A stretch of 64,000 nucleotides of DNA from Paracoccus aestuarii (GTDB taxonomy: Bacteria > Pseudomonadota > Alphaproteobacteria > Rhodobacterales > Rhodobacteraceae). The DNA lies in the NCBI RefSeq assembly GCF_028553885.1, contig NZ_CP067170.1, positions 186,001 to 250,000 on the forward strand, in the 5' to 3' direction. The notes under the pieces were generated by a model. It was given only the letters and a program-made list of their open reading frames with translations, was not told the DNA's origin and did no database searches. This document shows, in pieces, positions 34,948 through 44,489 of this stretch (positions within the stretch are counted from its first letter, which is position 1; every line of letters begins with the position of its first letter). The position numbers were made by a program, and so were the translations under genes.

Positions 34948-35430
34948 ATGACCCATGACGCGACGCTGGACCTGATCGACCGCAAGATCGTGGCGGCTTT
35001 GATGGCCGATGCCACCACCCCCATCGCCCGGATCGCGGATGCGGTGGGCCTGTCCCAGACCCCCTGCTGGAAACGCATCCAGCGGCTGGAGGCCTCGGGC
35101 GTCATCCTGCGCCGCGTGGCCTTGGCCGATCCGGCGCGGCTCGGGCTGGGGCTGACCGTCTTCGTGGGGATCGAGGCGCCCGATCATTCCGCCGAATGGC
35201 GCGAGGGTTTCGCCCGGGCCCTGACCCGCCTGCCCCAGGTGATGGAGGCATGGAGGATGGCGGGGGATGCGGATTACCTGCTGCGTATCGCGGTGGCGGA
35301 TATGGCGGGCTATGACGCCTTCTATCGCCAGCTGACGGGGGCGGTGCCGATCAAGGCCGTCACCGCCCGATTCGCGCTGGAGAGCCTGCGCCACAGCACC
35401 GCCTATCCGGTCAATACCCGCGACCGGTGA
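34948..35430 (+). CDS. Lrp/AsnC-family transcriptional regulator
   Basis: A 160-residue protein. The N-terminal helix-turn-helix LDLIDRKIVAALMADATTPIARIADAVGLSQTPCWKRIQRLEASGVI and the C-terminal αβ-sandwich RAM domain (GLTVFVGIEAP... MEAWRMAGDADYLLRIAVADMAGYDAFYRQLTG) match Lrp/AsnC. A strong GGAGGGAGG ribosome-binding site precedes the ATG. It is divergent from the Rrf2 gene (163 bases apart) and convergent with the ABC operon ending at 35438. Targets may be the nearby peptide importer or amino-acid genes. Confidence 0.9.
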   Translation: MTHDATLDLIDRKIVAALMADATTPIARIADAVGLSQTPCWKRIQRLEASGVILRRVALADPARLGLGLTVFVGIEAPDHSAEWREGFARALTRLPQVMEAWRMAGDADYLLRIAVADMAGYDAFYRQLTGAVPIKAVTARFALESLRHSTAYPVNTRDR

Positions 35431-35437
35431 GGCGGGG

Positions 35438-36433
35438 TCAGATGCGCCCTTCCTCGACCGCGTGACAGGCGGCGGCCTGATCGCCGCGCCGCGTCAGGCC
35501 GGGGATCTCGATCCGGCAGCGGTCATTGGCAAAGGGGCAGCGCGGGTGGAACGGACAGCCCGGCGGCGGGTCGATGGGGGACGGGATCTCGCCCTCGACC
35601 GGCTTGCGGCGACGGCCGGTCATCTCGATATCCGGGACCGCGTCCAGCAGCATCCGGGTATAGGGATGCTGGGGTGTCGCAAACAGCGCCTCGGCGGGCG
35701 CGACCTCGGCCAGGCGACCCAGATAGAGGACCCCGATCTCGTCCGCCATATGCCGCACGACCTGAAGGTTGTGCGAGATGAACACATAGGTCAGCCCGAA
35801 TTCGTCCTGCAGATCCTTCATCAGGTTCAGGATCTGGGCCTGCACCGACACGTCCAGCGCGCTGGTCGGCTCGTCGCAGACGATGAATTCGGGTTTCGCC
35901 GCCAAGGCCCGCGCGATGGCGATCCGCTGGCGCTGACCGCCCGAGAATTGATGCGGGAACTTGACCCCATCCTCGGGCGAAAGCCCCACCAGCGTCAGCA
36001 ATTCGCCCACCCGCAGACGACGCGCGCAGTCGTTCATGGATTTCTCGAAGACGCGCAGGGGTTCGGCGATGATGTCCGTCACCCGCCATCGCGGGTTCAG
36101 GCTGGCCAGCGGGTCCTGAAAGATCATCTGGAACCGGCGGCGCAGGCGGCGCGCCTCGGCGCCCCGCAGACCGCGGGCCAGCGAGGTGCCGTCAAAGACG
36201 ATCTCGCCCTCGGTCGGCTCCAGCAGGCCCACGATCAGGCGGGCGATGGTCGATTTGCCCGATCCGCTTTCCCCCACCAGCGCGAAGGTCTTGCCCCGCT
36301 CGACGGTGAAGCTGACATCCTTGACCGCGTTGACATAGACCTTGTCCTTGCCCTCGATCTTGCGGTTGAGCCAAGGGGCCGACACGTCGAAGCGCCGCGA
36401 CAGGTGGCGGACGTCCAGAAGGGTGTCGCTCAT
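35438..36433 (-). CDS. Dipeptide-type ABC ATPase (DppF-like), second locus
   Basis: A 331-residue ABC ATPase. DppF-type N-terminus with [43 protein letters not shown], then [49 protein letters not shown] and the cysteine-bearing C-terminus PPGCPFHPRCPFANDRC. The stretch LNRKIEGKDKVYVNAVKD is an insertion before the first strand often seen in such ATPases. It is the last gene of this importer operon and overlaps the DppD-like gene by four bases. Confidence 0.92.
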   Translation of the reverse strand: MSDTLLDVRHLSRRFDVSAPWLNRKIEGKDKVYVNAVKDVSFTVERGKTFALVGESGSGKSTIARLIVGLLEPTEGEIVFDGTSLARGLRGAEARRLRRRFQMIFQDPLASLNPRWRVTDIIAEPLRVFEKSMNDCARRLRVGELLTLVGLSPEDGVKFPHQFSGGQRQRIAIARALAAKPEFIVCDEPTSALDVSVQAQILNLMKDLQDEFGLTYVFISHNLQVVRHMADEIGVLYLGRLAEVAPAEALFATPQHPYTRMLLDAVPDIEMTGRRRKPVEGEIPSPIDPPPGCPFHPRCPFANDRCRIEIPGLTRRGDQAAACHAVEEGRI

Positions 36434-37410
36434 GCTTCGGTGACCTCCGGGTAAAGCCAGCAGGCGACGCGGCGACCGGGTTCGACCTCGGATGCGGCGG
36501 GGCGGCGGATGCGGCAGGTGTCAAAGACCTTGGGGCAGCGCGGGTTGAAGGCGCAGCCCTGCGGAATGGCGTTCAGGCGCGGCATGGATCCGGGAATATG
36601 GACCAGCCGGTCCAGATTCTCGCCCAGCTTGGGGATCGCGCCCATCAGGCCTTGGGAATAGGGATGCTTGGCATCCTTGATGACGGATGCGACCGGCCCG
36701 ATCTCGGCCAGGCGGCCGGCATACATCACCGCCACGCGGTCGGCGGTTTCCGCAATGACCCCCATGTCATGGGTGACCAGCATGATGGCCGCCCCGCGTT
36801 CGGCGCAGATCTCCTTCATCACGTCGATGATCTGGGCCTGCACCGACACATCCAGCGCGGTCGTCGGCTCATCGGCGATCACCACCTCGGGATCGGCGCA
36901 GAGCGCCAGCGCGATCACCACGCGCTGCCGCATCCCGCCCGAGAATTGGTGCGGGTAATCGTCGATCCGCCGCGCGGCATCGGGGATGCCCACATCGTCC
37001 AAGAGCTTGACGGCCCGCTTGCGCGCATCCGATTGGGACAGCGGCAGATGGGTGCGGATCGTCTCGATCAGCTGGTCCGAGATGCGATAGAGCGGATTGA
37101 GCGAGGTCAGCGGATCCTGAAAGATCATGCCGATCCGGCGGCCCCGGATCTTGCGCATCCGGTCGGGGGACAGGTTGTCGATGCGCTGATCGCCCAGCCA
37201 GATCTGGCCCTTGGCGATGCGGCCGGGCGGGTCGATCAGGCCGATGATGGCCGCGCCGGTCATGGATTTGCCGGCGCCGCTTTCGCCCACCATGCCCAGC
37301 ACCTCGCCGGGCATGATGTCGAAGGTGATGTCCTGGACTGCGGTCAGGATGCCGCGCCGGGTCGGGAATTCGACCGTCAGGTCGCGGACGGAAAGAACGG
37401 GTTTTGTCAT
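36430..37410 (-). CDS. Dipeptide-type ABC ATPase (DppD-like), second locus
   Basis: A 326-residue ABC ATPase with GMVGESGAGKSMTGAAIIGL Walker A region, IFQDPLTSLNPLYRISDQLIETI, FSGGMRQRVVIALAL signature, [11 protein letters not shown] and a C-terminal IPQGCAFNPRCPKVFDTC motif typical of oligopeptide ATPases. It forms a pair with the DppF-like gene downstream. Gene order here is B-C-D-F, the standard arrangement. Confidence 0.92.
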   Translation of the reverse strand: MTKPVLSVRDLTVEFPTRRGILTAVQDITFDIMPGEVLGMVGESGAGKSMTGAAIIGLIDPPGRIAKGQIWLGDQRIDNLSPDRMRKIRGRRIGMIFQDPLTSLNPLYRISDQLIETIRTHLPLSQSDARKRAVKLLDDVGIPDAARRIDDYPHQFSGGMRQRVVIALALCADPEVVIADEPTTALDVSVQAQIIDVMKEICAERGAAIMLVTHDMGVIAETADRVAVMYAGRLAEIGPVASVIKDAKHPYSQGLMGAIPKLGENLDRLVHIPGSMPRLNAIPQGCAFNPRCPKVFDTCRIRRPAASEVEPGRRVACWLYPEVTEA

Positions 37411-37414
37411 GTCC

Positions 37415-38380
37415 TCACCGCAGCTTGGGGTTCAGCGCATCGCGCAGCCAGTCGCCCAGCAGGTTGACCGACAGCGCCAGCAGGATCAGCGTCAGCGCCG
37501 GGAACAGCAGGATCCACCACTCGCCCGAGAACAGGAACTGCTGCCCGATGCGGATCAGCGTGCCGAGCGAGGGCTGGGTCGGCGGCACGCCCACGCCCAG
37601 GAAGGACAGTGTCGCCTCCTCGATGATGGCCAAGGCCAGGCCGATCGTGCCAATGACCAGCACGGGCCCGAGGACGTTCGGCAGGACATGACGCAGCAGG
37701 ATCAGGAAGGGATGCACCCCCATGATCCGCGCGGCGGACACATAGTCCTTCTGCCGCTCGACCATCGTGGCGCCGCGCACGGTGCGCGCGAACTGCGCCC
37801 AGTTCGACAGGCCGATCGCGATGATCAGGACCCAGATCGCCATGCTCTCCTGCTGGTTGGCGGGGATCAGGCCGCGCGCGATGCCGAAGATCAAGAGCGC
37901 GATCAGGATGCCGGGAAAGGACAGCTGGATATCGGCGATGCGCATGATGATCCCGTCGATCATCCCGCCGTTATAGCCCGCGACAAGCCCGAGCGAGACG
38001 CCGAGCGTGATCGCGAAGGCCGTGGCCATGGCGCCCACGAACAGGCTGATCCGGCTGCCATACATGATGGATGACAGCACGTCGCGCCCTTGGTTGTCGG
38101 TGCCCATGGCATAGCTGTTGCCGGTGAACTGGTTTTCCGTCATCGGCGGGGTGAAGCCGTCCATCAGGTTCAGGCTGGACGGATCGAACGGGTTGTGCGG
38201 CGCGATCCACGGCGCCAGGATCGCCATCAGGATCAGCGACAGCGCGACGACCGTCGCCACGATGGTCACGGGCGACCGGCGCCAGGAATAGAAGATGTCG
38301 CTGTCCAGCGCGGCCTTGAGCCTGCCTTGGGGCTTGGGCGGCGCGATGGGGGCGGCCTTGCCTCGGGTGGGGTTTTCCAT
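37415..38380 (-). CDS. Dipeptide-type ABC permease (DppC-like), second locus
   Basis: A 321-residue permease with about six membrane segments. The N-terminal ~35 residues are Pro/Lys/Ala-rich and cytoplasmic; SWRRSPVTIVATVVALSLILMAILAPWIAPHNP, MGTDNQGRDVLSSIMYGSRISLFVG, the EAA loop KDYVSAARIMGVHPFLILLRHVLPNVLGP and SFLGVGVPPTQPSLGTLI are DppC hallmarks. A long periplasmic loop (residues about 75-105) follows the first helix. Confidence 0.93.
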   Translation of the reverse strand: MENPTRGKAAPIAPPKPQGRLKAALDSDIFYSWRRSPVTIVATVVALSLILMAILAPWIAPHNPFDPSSLNLMDGFTPPMTENQFTGNSYAMGTDNQGRDVLSSIMYGSRISLFVGAMATAFAITLGVSLGLVAGYNGGMIDGIIMRIADIQLSFPGILIALLIFGIARGLIPANQQESMAIWVLIIAIGLSNWAQFARTVRGATMVERQKDYVSAARIMGVHPFLILLRHVLPNVLGPVLVIGTIGLALAIIEEATLSFLGVGVPPTQPSLGTLIRIGQQFLFSGEWWILLFPALTLILLALSVNLLGDWLRDALNPKLR

Positions 38381-38384
38381 TGCG

Positions 38385-39365
38385 TTACTTCCCGCTTCCG
38401 GCATCGACGCGCAGGCGCGGGTCGACGACGTAGTAAAGAATATCGACGATCAGGTTGATCAGCACGAAGACCAGCGCGATGAACATCAGATAGGCCGCCA
38501 TCACGGGCACATCGACCACCTGCACCGACACGATGAACAGCGATCCGACGCCGGGCCACTGGAACACCGTTTCCGTCACGATGGCGAAGGCGATGACCGA
38601 TCCCAGCTGCAGGCCGGTGATGGTCAGCACCGGGACCAGCGTGTTCTTCAGCGCATGGCCGAAATGGATCGCGCGCTGCGACAACCCGCGCGCGCGGGCA
38701 AAGCGGATGTATTCGGTGCGCAGCACCTCCAGCATCTCGGCCCGGACGAGGCGCATGATCAGCGTCAGCTGGAACAGCGACAGCGTGATCGCCGGCAGCA
38801 CCAGCGAGCGCAACCCGCTTTCGGTCAGAAGGCCCGTGCGCCACCAGCCCAGATCGACCGTCTGGCCGCGCCCGAAGGACGGGAACCACCCAAGCTCGAC
38901 CGCGAAGATATAGATCAGCCCGATCCCGATCAGGAAGGTCGGCAGCGACACCCCGATCAGCGACACGGCCATGATCAGCCCGGTCAGGAAGCTTTTCGGC
39001 TTCAGCGCCGTGAACACCCCGAGCGTCAGGCCGAAGACCAGCGCGATGGTGGCGGATGCGAAGGCCAGTTCCAGCGTCGCGGGCAGGCGCGACAGGATCA
39101 GTTCGGTCACCGGCTGCTGCAGCCGGTAGGATATCCCGAATTCGCCCTGCAGCGCATTGCCGACAAAGCGCAGGAATTGCCAGATGACCGGGTCGTTCAG
39201 CCCCAGCCTGTCGCGCATGATCTCCTGATCCTCCAGCCGGGTCTCGACGCCGACCATGCTGGCGATCGGGTCGCCCACATAGCGGAAGACGATGAAGGCG
39301 ATCAGCGCCACGAACAGCATGACCAGCACCGATTGGGCCAGCCTGCGGATGATGAAGGCCAGCAT
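38385..39365 (-). CDS. Dipeptide-type ABC permease (DppB-like), second locus
   Basis: A 326-residue permease starting FIIRRLAQSVLVMLFVALIAFIVFRYVGDP, a standard DppB start. LPATLELAFASATIALVFGLTLGV, the coupling loop EYIRFARARGLSQRAIHFGHALKNTLVPVL and TVFQWPGVGSLFIVSVQVVDVPVM are present. ATG 39365 is chosen because the frame upstream enters the hairpin-bearing intergenic region. It follows the binding-protein gene after 75 bases. Confidence 0.93.
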   Translation of the reverse strand: MLAFIIRRLAQSVLVMLFVALIAFIVFRYVGDPIASMVGVETRLEDQEIMRDRLGLNDPVIWQFLRFVGNALQGEFGISYRLQQPVTELILSRLPATLELAFASATIALVFGLTLGVFTALKPKSFLTGLIMAVSLIGVSLPTFLIGIGLIYIFAVELGWFPSFGRGQTVDLGWWRTGLLTESGLRSLVLPAITLSLFQLTLIMRLVRAEMLEVLRTEYIRFARARGLSQRAIHFGHALKNTLVPVLTITGLQLGSVIAFAIVTETVFQWPGVGSLFIVSVQVVDVPVMAAYLMFIALVFVLINLIVDILYYVVDPRLRVDAGSGK

Positions 39366-39390
39366 GGGCCAGATCCTCTCGAATAGGGAA

Positions 39391-39423
39391 CCGCCGCGCA
39401 CGGGGATCGCCCGGGCGCGGCGG
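39391..39423 (-). other. Intercistronic hairpin after the second dipeptide-type binding protein
   Basis: Perfect nine-base arms CCGCCGCGC (39391-39399) and GCGCGGCGG (39415-39423) plus an inner four-base CGGG/CCCG stem make a very stable hairpin 17 bases after the binding-protein stop. No T-run follows, so a stabilising or attenuating RNA structure is likelier than a terminator. Confidence 0.6.
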
Positions 39424-39440
39424 TGGTCAGGTCGTCAGGC

Positions 39441-41024
39441 TCACTCGCCCAGGGTCAGGTCGGTCAGCAGCGGCTGGTTTTCCGGATGGACCGGCAGGGT
39501 CAGCCCGTCGCGCATCGCATAGGCCAGCACCTGGTTGTGGATCGGCAGCAGGACGCGGTCCTCCTTCACCACCTGCCAGATCTCGGCCACGGTGGCGTCG
39601 CGGACCTCCATGTCGGTCTCGGTCCCGAGCGACTGGATCTTGGCGTCCAGCTCCGGGTTGGAATAGAGCCCGCCGTTATAGGCGCCGAAGCTGCCTTCCT
39701 TGGTATGGACCAGATCGTTGAAGACATAGGCCGAATCAAAGGTCGGAACGCCCCAGCCCAGCAGGTAGAAATCGGTCGTGTTCGAGGTCACCAGCGGCGA
39801 ATGCTGCGCCACCGGACGCGAGGCCAGCGTGACGTTGATGCCGATCCGGCCCAGCATGCCGACGACGGCCTGGCTGATCGCCTCGTCATTGACATAGCGG
39901 TTGTTGGGCGTGTCCAGCGTGACGGTGAAGCCGTTCTCGTATCCCGCCTCGGCCATCAATTCGCGCGCGCGCTCCAGATCGACGGCGGGATAGGCGTCCA
40001 GCTCCTCGGTCCAGCCGGCGACGAAGGGCGGGTTGGCGACGCCCGTGGGGATCGCCTGGCCGCGCATCACCACCTGGGCGATGGCGTCGCGGTCCACGGC
40101 CAGCTCCATCGCCTCGCGCACGCGCGGGTCGTTGAAGGGGTTGGCGTCGGTGACGTTGGACGAGGCCAAGGGCTCATCGCCGAAGCGATAGCCGAAATAG
40201 ATCACCCGGTTCTCGGGGCCGGTCTCGATCTTGATGCCTTGGGTGTTCTGCAAGCGGTCGATGTCCTGCACCGGCACGTCCTGGACCAGATCCACCTCGC
40301 CCGACAGCAGCGCCGCGATGCGGGTCGCGTTGTCGGCGATGGGCAGATAGACGATCTCGGTCACCGCCGGGGTGTCCTCGGCCCAGTGATCCTCGTTCAG
40401 GGTCAGGACGGACCGGACATCCACCTCGCGCGATTGCAGGATGTAGGGGCCGGTGCCGTTGGTATTGCGGACGGCATAGTTGTCCTCGCCCGCGGCATAG
40501 TCCTGCACCTCGACCACGTCATTGGCCTCGGACCAGTCCTTGTCCATGATGAAGGTGTTGGTCAGGTTGTTCGGGTAGAGCGGCGCGGGGCCGACCATCT
40601 GCACCTCGACGGTCAGGTCGTCCACGGCACGCACTTCGGCCACCTCGACATGCAGCTGGCGCATGTTCGACGCCTCGGACCGGGCGCGGTCCAGCGAGAA
40701 GACCACATCCTCGGCGGTGAAGGCCGCGCCGTCATGGAAGGTCACGCCCTCGCGCAGCTTGAAGACCCACACCGTCGGATCATCTTCCTTCAGCTCCCAT
40801 TCGACCGCCAGGCGCGGCTGCAGGTTGCCCTCGACATCGCGATCCACCAGCGTCTCGTAAATGTGGTGGGCGAAGTTATGCGTGACGCCCTGGTTCTGCG
40901 AATGCGGATCCAGCGTCAGCGCGTCGGACGCGCGCGCCCAACGGATCGTCTCGGCCGAAGCGGCGCCTGCGATGATGGTCGAGGCCAGCAGCGCCCCGGC
41001 AAGGCGTGTCGTCACCTTTTTCAT
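39441..41024 (-). CDS. Dipeptide-type ABC solute-binding protein, second locus
   Basis: A 527-residue SBP_bac_5 protein with a signal peptide (residues about 1-24, KKVTTRLAGALLASTIIAGAASAE). Family strings include IRWARASDALTLDPHSQNQG, YETLVDRDVEGNLQPRLAVEWELKEDDPTVWVFKLREGVTFHDGAAFTAEDVVFSLDRA, LLSGEVDLVQDVPVQDIDRL and NDPRVREAMELAVDRDAIAQVV. A GGAGG sequence precedes the ATG. It heads the five-gene importer. Peptides, glutathione-like compounds or glycosides are possible ligands; no neighbour narrows this. Confidence 0.92.
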   Translation of the reverse strand: MKKVTTRLAGALLASTIIAGAASAETIRWARASDALTLDPHSQNQGVTHNFAHHIYETLVDRDVEGNLQPRLAVEWELKEDDPTVWVFKLREGVTFHDGAAFTAEDVVFSLDRARSEASNMRQLHVEVAEVRAVDDLTVEVQMVGPAPLYPNNLTNTFIMDKDWSEANDVVEVQDYAAGEDNYAVRNTNGTGPYILQSREVDVRSVLTLNEDHWAEDTPAVTEIVYLPIADNATRIAALLSGEVDLVQDVPVQDIDRLQNTQGIKIETGPENRVIYFGYRFGDEPLASSNVTDANPFNDPRVREAMELAVDRDAIAQVVMRGQAIPTGVANPPFVAGWTEELDAYPAVDLERARELMAEAGYENGFTVTLDTPNNRYVNDEAISQAVVGMLGRIGINVTLASRPVAQHSPLVTSNTTDFYLLGWGVPTFDSAYVFNDLVHTKEGSFGAYNGGLYSNPELDAKIQSLGTETDMEVRDATVAEIWQVVKEDRVLLPIHNQVLAYAMRDGLTLPVHPENQPLLTDLTLGE

Positions 41025-41112
41025 GGTTCATCCCCTCCTGTGGACGTGGCCGCATTCAAGACGGCCGATCGCCGCAGCAAATCCTGTTCGGGCGTGGGGA
41101 TCAATTCCCTTT

Positions 41113-41130
41113 TTTGACCGGATGTTCAAA
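41113..41130. promoter_or_regulatory. Inverted repeat TTTGA-N8-TCAAA upstream of the second ABC importer
   Basis: The arms TTTGA (41113-41117) and TCAAA (41126-41130) flank eight bases, in an AT-richer patch about 90-105 bases upstream of the binding-protein start. It may be an operator for the importer, possibly for the Lrp-type regulator encoded beyond the operon. Support is only the symmetry and position. Confidence 0.3.
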
Positions 41131-41138
41131 TAGTCGCC

Positions 41139-41672
41139 TCACGTCGCGTCCCGCGCGGGTTTCAGCGCCCGGATCCGGTCCCTGTCCAGCACCATCGGCG
41201 CACCCGCCCGGTCGAAGGGCCGGCGCAGGTCGAATGCGGTGGGCGTGGCCCCGTGATCCTGCAGATGGGCATGGCGGCGCACGGCCTCGGCCCAGATCGG
41301 GGGGTCGGCGCCGTCATGCCACCACAGCGCATAGGGCGGCCAGGCGGGCTTGTGAAACCAGTCCCGCCCCCGCCGCATCGCCGCCGCATGCAGCCCAGAA
41401 TAGGTGAAGGCCCAGACCGATTCCGCATCCGTCCACAGCGACAGCGTGGCGGGCGACCAGCCGTCGCCGCGTTCGTGATAGGCGCGCGGATAGACCTCCG
41501 GGCCCCAAGGCTGCGGCCCGGGATCCGAGGCATAGCCCGACCGCGCGATCAGCCCCGGCGCGCGGTCCACCGTGGCAAAGACCGGGTCATTCAGGTCGCG
41601 GAACCCGTCATTGGCCGGATCCTCGGCCGGGCGCGCGAAGATCCCGAAGGTATAGAGCGCCAGCACCGCCAT
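41139..41672 (-). CDS. DUF3291-like protein
   Basis: A 177-residue soluble protein resembling DUF3291 (monooxygenase-like ferredoxin-fold) proteins: LALYTFGIFARPAEDPANDGFRDLNDPVF at the start, then WSPATLSLWTDAESVWAFTYSGLHAAAMRRGRDWFHKPAWPPYALWWHDG, ending in a segment rich in Arg. Function of the family is not established. The ATG overlaps the stop of a small membrane protein (TGATG), and that gene overlaps a secreted protein gene, so the three form one operon. Confidence 0.75.
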   Translation of the reverse strand: MAVLALYTFGIFARPAEDPANDGFRDLNDPVFATVDRAPGLIARSGYASDPGPQPWGPEVYPRAYHERGDGWSPATLSLWTDAESVWAFTYSGLHAAAMRRGRDWFHKPAWPPYALWWHDGADPPIWAEAVRRHAHLQDHGATPTAFDLRRPFDRAGAPMVLDRDRIRALKPARDAT

Positions 41673-41905
41673 CAGCCCCGCATCCGCCGGGCGGCAAGGA
41701 CCAGCCCCGCGCCCAGGCCCGCCAGCCCGCCCGCGACCACGCCCAGCCCCAGGATCACGAAGGCCGCGCCGCGCGCCCCGCCCTGTCCCATCCACAAGGC
41801 GGCACGCCCCAGGCCCAGCCCCGCCAGCGCCCCCGCCGCGACCGCGGCCGCGACGATGGCCAGCCCGGCCAGCAGCGCGGGCATGCGGCGATCAGCGCGT
41901 GTCAT
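41672..41905 (-). CDS. Small integral membrane protein, unknown
   Basis: A 77-residue protein with two long hydrophobic Ala/Gly/Leu segments (about residues 8-32 and 44-72) separated by WMGQGGARG, ending RRMRG. This is a helical-hairpin membrane protein with no recognised family. Its start overlaps the 3' end of the secreted-protein gene by 14 bases, and its stop overlaps the DUF3291-like start, which supports real translation. It was not isolated as its own frame because a longer out-of-phase extension covers it. Confidence 0.55.
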   Translation of the reverse strand: MTRADRRMPALLAGLAIVAAAVAAGALAGLGLGRAALWMGQGGARGAAFVILGLGVVAGGLAGLGAGLVLAARRMRG

Positions 41906-42500
41906 CGACCACGATCTGGCAATCGGCGGGGCCGCCCGCGGCGATGGCGGCGGCATTGCATTCCTCCAGCGCGGATGCCTGGCTGCCTTGGCCCAGCCAA
42001 GCGGCCCAGGCCGCCGACCCGCCCGAGAGGGCCAGATGGACCGGCCCCTCCGCATCGTCGGGCAGGTCCGCCAGCATATGGGCCGCCGCGCTGGAGACTT
42101 CGATCGGATCCTCGGGCGGGGTCTCGGGCAGGATGCGCGCGATGATCCGGCAGGGGGACGCATCCGCCGGGCGGTCGGCCTCGCAATCGGCCAGGACCGC
42201 GCGTTCGGCGGCGGGGCCGGAATGATGGGCCAGCCGCATGCTGATCGCCAGCCGCGTGCCCCCCGCCGGCAGATGGGCGGCCACCGCGCCGTAGAAATGA
42301 TCCTGGCCGATCGCGCCTGCGATCAGCGCGGCCAGCTCCTGCACGGCATCGGGGGCCAGGCCCTCGTTCTCGACCGCCAGGCTGTAGCGGTCGGCATCGG
42401 GCAGGCGCGCGCGGGCCTCGTCCAGCGTCAGGGGCTGGGCGGTGGCCGCCGCCGCCCAAAGGCACAGACCCGCCGTCATCACCCTGCCCCATCCTGCCAT
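41892..42500 (-). CDS. Secreted protein of unknown function
   Basis: A 202-residue protein with a signal peptide (GWGRVMTAGLCLWAAAATAQP, cleavage near residue 21). The mature part is acidic, begins LTLDEARARLPDADRYSLAVENEGLAPDAV, and has four cysteines (ADCEAD, SPCRI, EECNAA, ADCQI) that could make two disulfides in the periplasm. No family is recognised. GGAGGA lies seven bases before the chosen ATG. It is the first gene of the three-gene operon. Confidence 0.65.
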   Translation of the reverse strand: MAGWGRVMTAGLCLWAAAATAQPLTLDEARARLPDADRYSLAVENEGLAPDAVQELAALIAGAIGQDHFYGAVAAHLPAGGTRLAISMRLAHHSGPAAERAVLADCEADRPADASPCRIIARILPETPPEDPIEVSSAAAHMLADLPDDAEGPVHLALSGGSAAWAAWLGQGSQASALEECNAAAIAAGGPADCQIVVDDTR

Positions 42501-42591
42501 CCGTCCGTCCTCCGCATTTCCTGCGCCCATGAAAGGCGCCCACGGCCCCGCGGTCAATCGCGGCGTCGGGCGGGCGGCCGAACCCCGCCGA

Positions 42592-43359
<768 letters not shown>

Positions 43360-43376
43360 GATCCCTCCATAGGGCG

Positions 43377-44489
43377 TCAGGGGCTGAGCAGCAGGCCGTC
43401 GCGGAACGGGACCTGGCCTGCGATCTTGCCGAGGCGCTTGCCGGCCTCGGCGATGCGGGTGGCGGGGCGGGCATAGAAGACGCCCGCGGTGGTGGCGCGG
43501 ACGGGGGTGACCGCGCCGGTCACCAGATCGGTGATCCGGGCGACGACCTGGCCCGGCTCGACCTGCGCGCCCAAGGAAAGGTCATAGGACAAGAGCCCCG
43601 CCAAGGGCGCGACCAGCGCCTCGGACCCCGACAGGGGCGTGGGCGCGCAGACCGGTTCGGGCAGGTCCGCATGGCCCGCCACCGCGCCCAGATGGGTCAG
43701 GTAATCCATCAGCGCATCCGCATCGCGCGCGCCCAAGCGGCGGCAGACATCGGCGCGGCCGCGCAGCTCGACCGTGGCGCTGGCGCAGCCCTGCGGCACG
43801 GGGCGGTCCGGAAAGCGCGCGGCCAGCGCCGACCACGGGCCCGACAGCGCCTCGTCGAAGGGCTGCCCGCCCGAGACCTGCGCCAGCAGCGCGGCCCGGC
43901 ATCCCAGCAGGGCAGAGAGCGGCGCCAGCCGGTCCCAGGCCGCGGGCTGGGTATAGAGATGCATCTCGGCCTCGCCGTCGCAATGCAGGTCCAGAACCAC
44001 ATCGGCGGGCAGGGCCAGCCCCATCAGGTGGTGGCGCAGCACCTCGGCCGGGCCAATGGGGCGGCGCGCGTCCAGCGCATCGGCCAGCGCGCCCCGGATC
44101 AGCGCCGCATTGGCGCCCGCATCATCGGTCAGCCGCGCGCCCACCGCATCGGCCACCGCATCGCTCAGGTCGGGATAGTCGCGGTTGAAGTTGCGCCCGT
44201 CATAGAGGTCGAACCGCCCGGAATGATCGCCATGCAGCACCTGGCCCAGCCCCAGGGGATTGGCGAAGGGCACCACGGTCACATGGCCGGTCAGGCGGCC
44301 CTGCGCCTCGGCCAGGGCCAGGCGGTCGGCCAGCAGGCGCGCGGCCATCATGCCCGGCCCCTCATCCGCATGCAGCCCGCCCTGGACATGGACATGCGGC
44401 CGGGCGGCGGGATCGCCGAAGGACAGGGTCAGCACGTCGTGACGGCTGCCCGCGCCCCGGCCGGGAAAGGAGAAGATGCGTTCACGCAT
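43377..44489 (-). CDS. Succinylglutamate desuccinylase/aspartoacylase-type zinc hydrolase
   Basis: A 370-residue M14-like enzyme. The zinc-binding HxxE is seen as [10 protein letters not shown] (His40, Glu43) and the third ligand region as [40 protein letters not shown] and a C-terminal β-barrel-like lipoyl-type segment ([17 protein letters not shown]) agree with the AstE/AspA family. Such enzymes remove acyl groups from N-acyl amino acids. It sits inside the amino-acid ABC operon between permease and ATPase genes, so it probably processes the imported compound. Confidence 0.85.
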   Translation of the reverse strand: MRERIFSFPGRGAGSRHDVLTLSFGDPAARPHVHVQGGLHADEGPGMMAARLLADRLALAEAQGRLTGHVTVVPFANPLGLGQVLHGDHSGRFDLYDGRNFNRDYPDLSDAVADAVGARLTDDAGANAALIRGALADALDARRPIGPAEVLRHHLMGLALPADVVLDLHCDGEAEMHLYTQPAAWDRLAPLSALLGCRAALLAQVSGGQPFDEALSGPWSALAARFPDRPVPQGCASATVELRGRADVCRRLGARDADALMDYLTHLGAVAGHADLPEPVCAPTPLSGSEALVAPLAGLLSYDLSLGAQVEPGQVVARITDLVTGAVTPVRATTAGVFYARPATRIAEAGKRLGKIAGQVPFRDGLLLSP

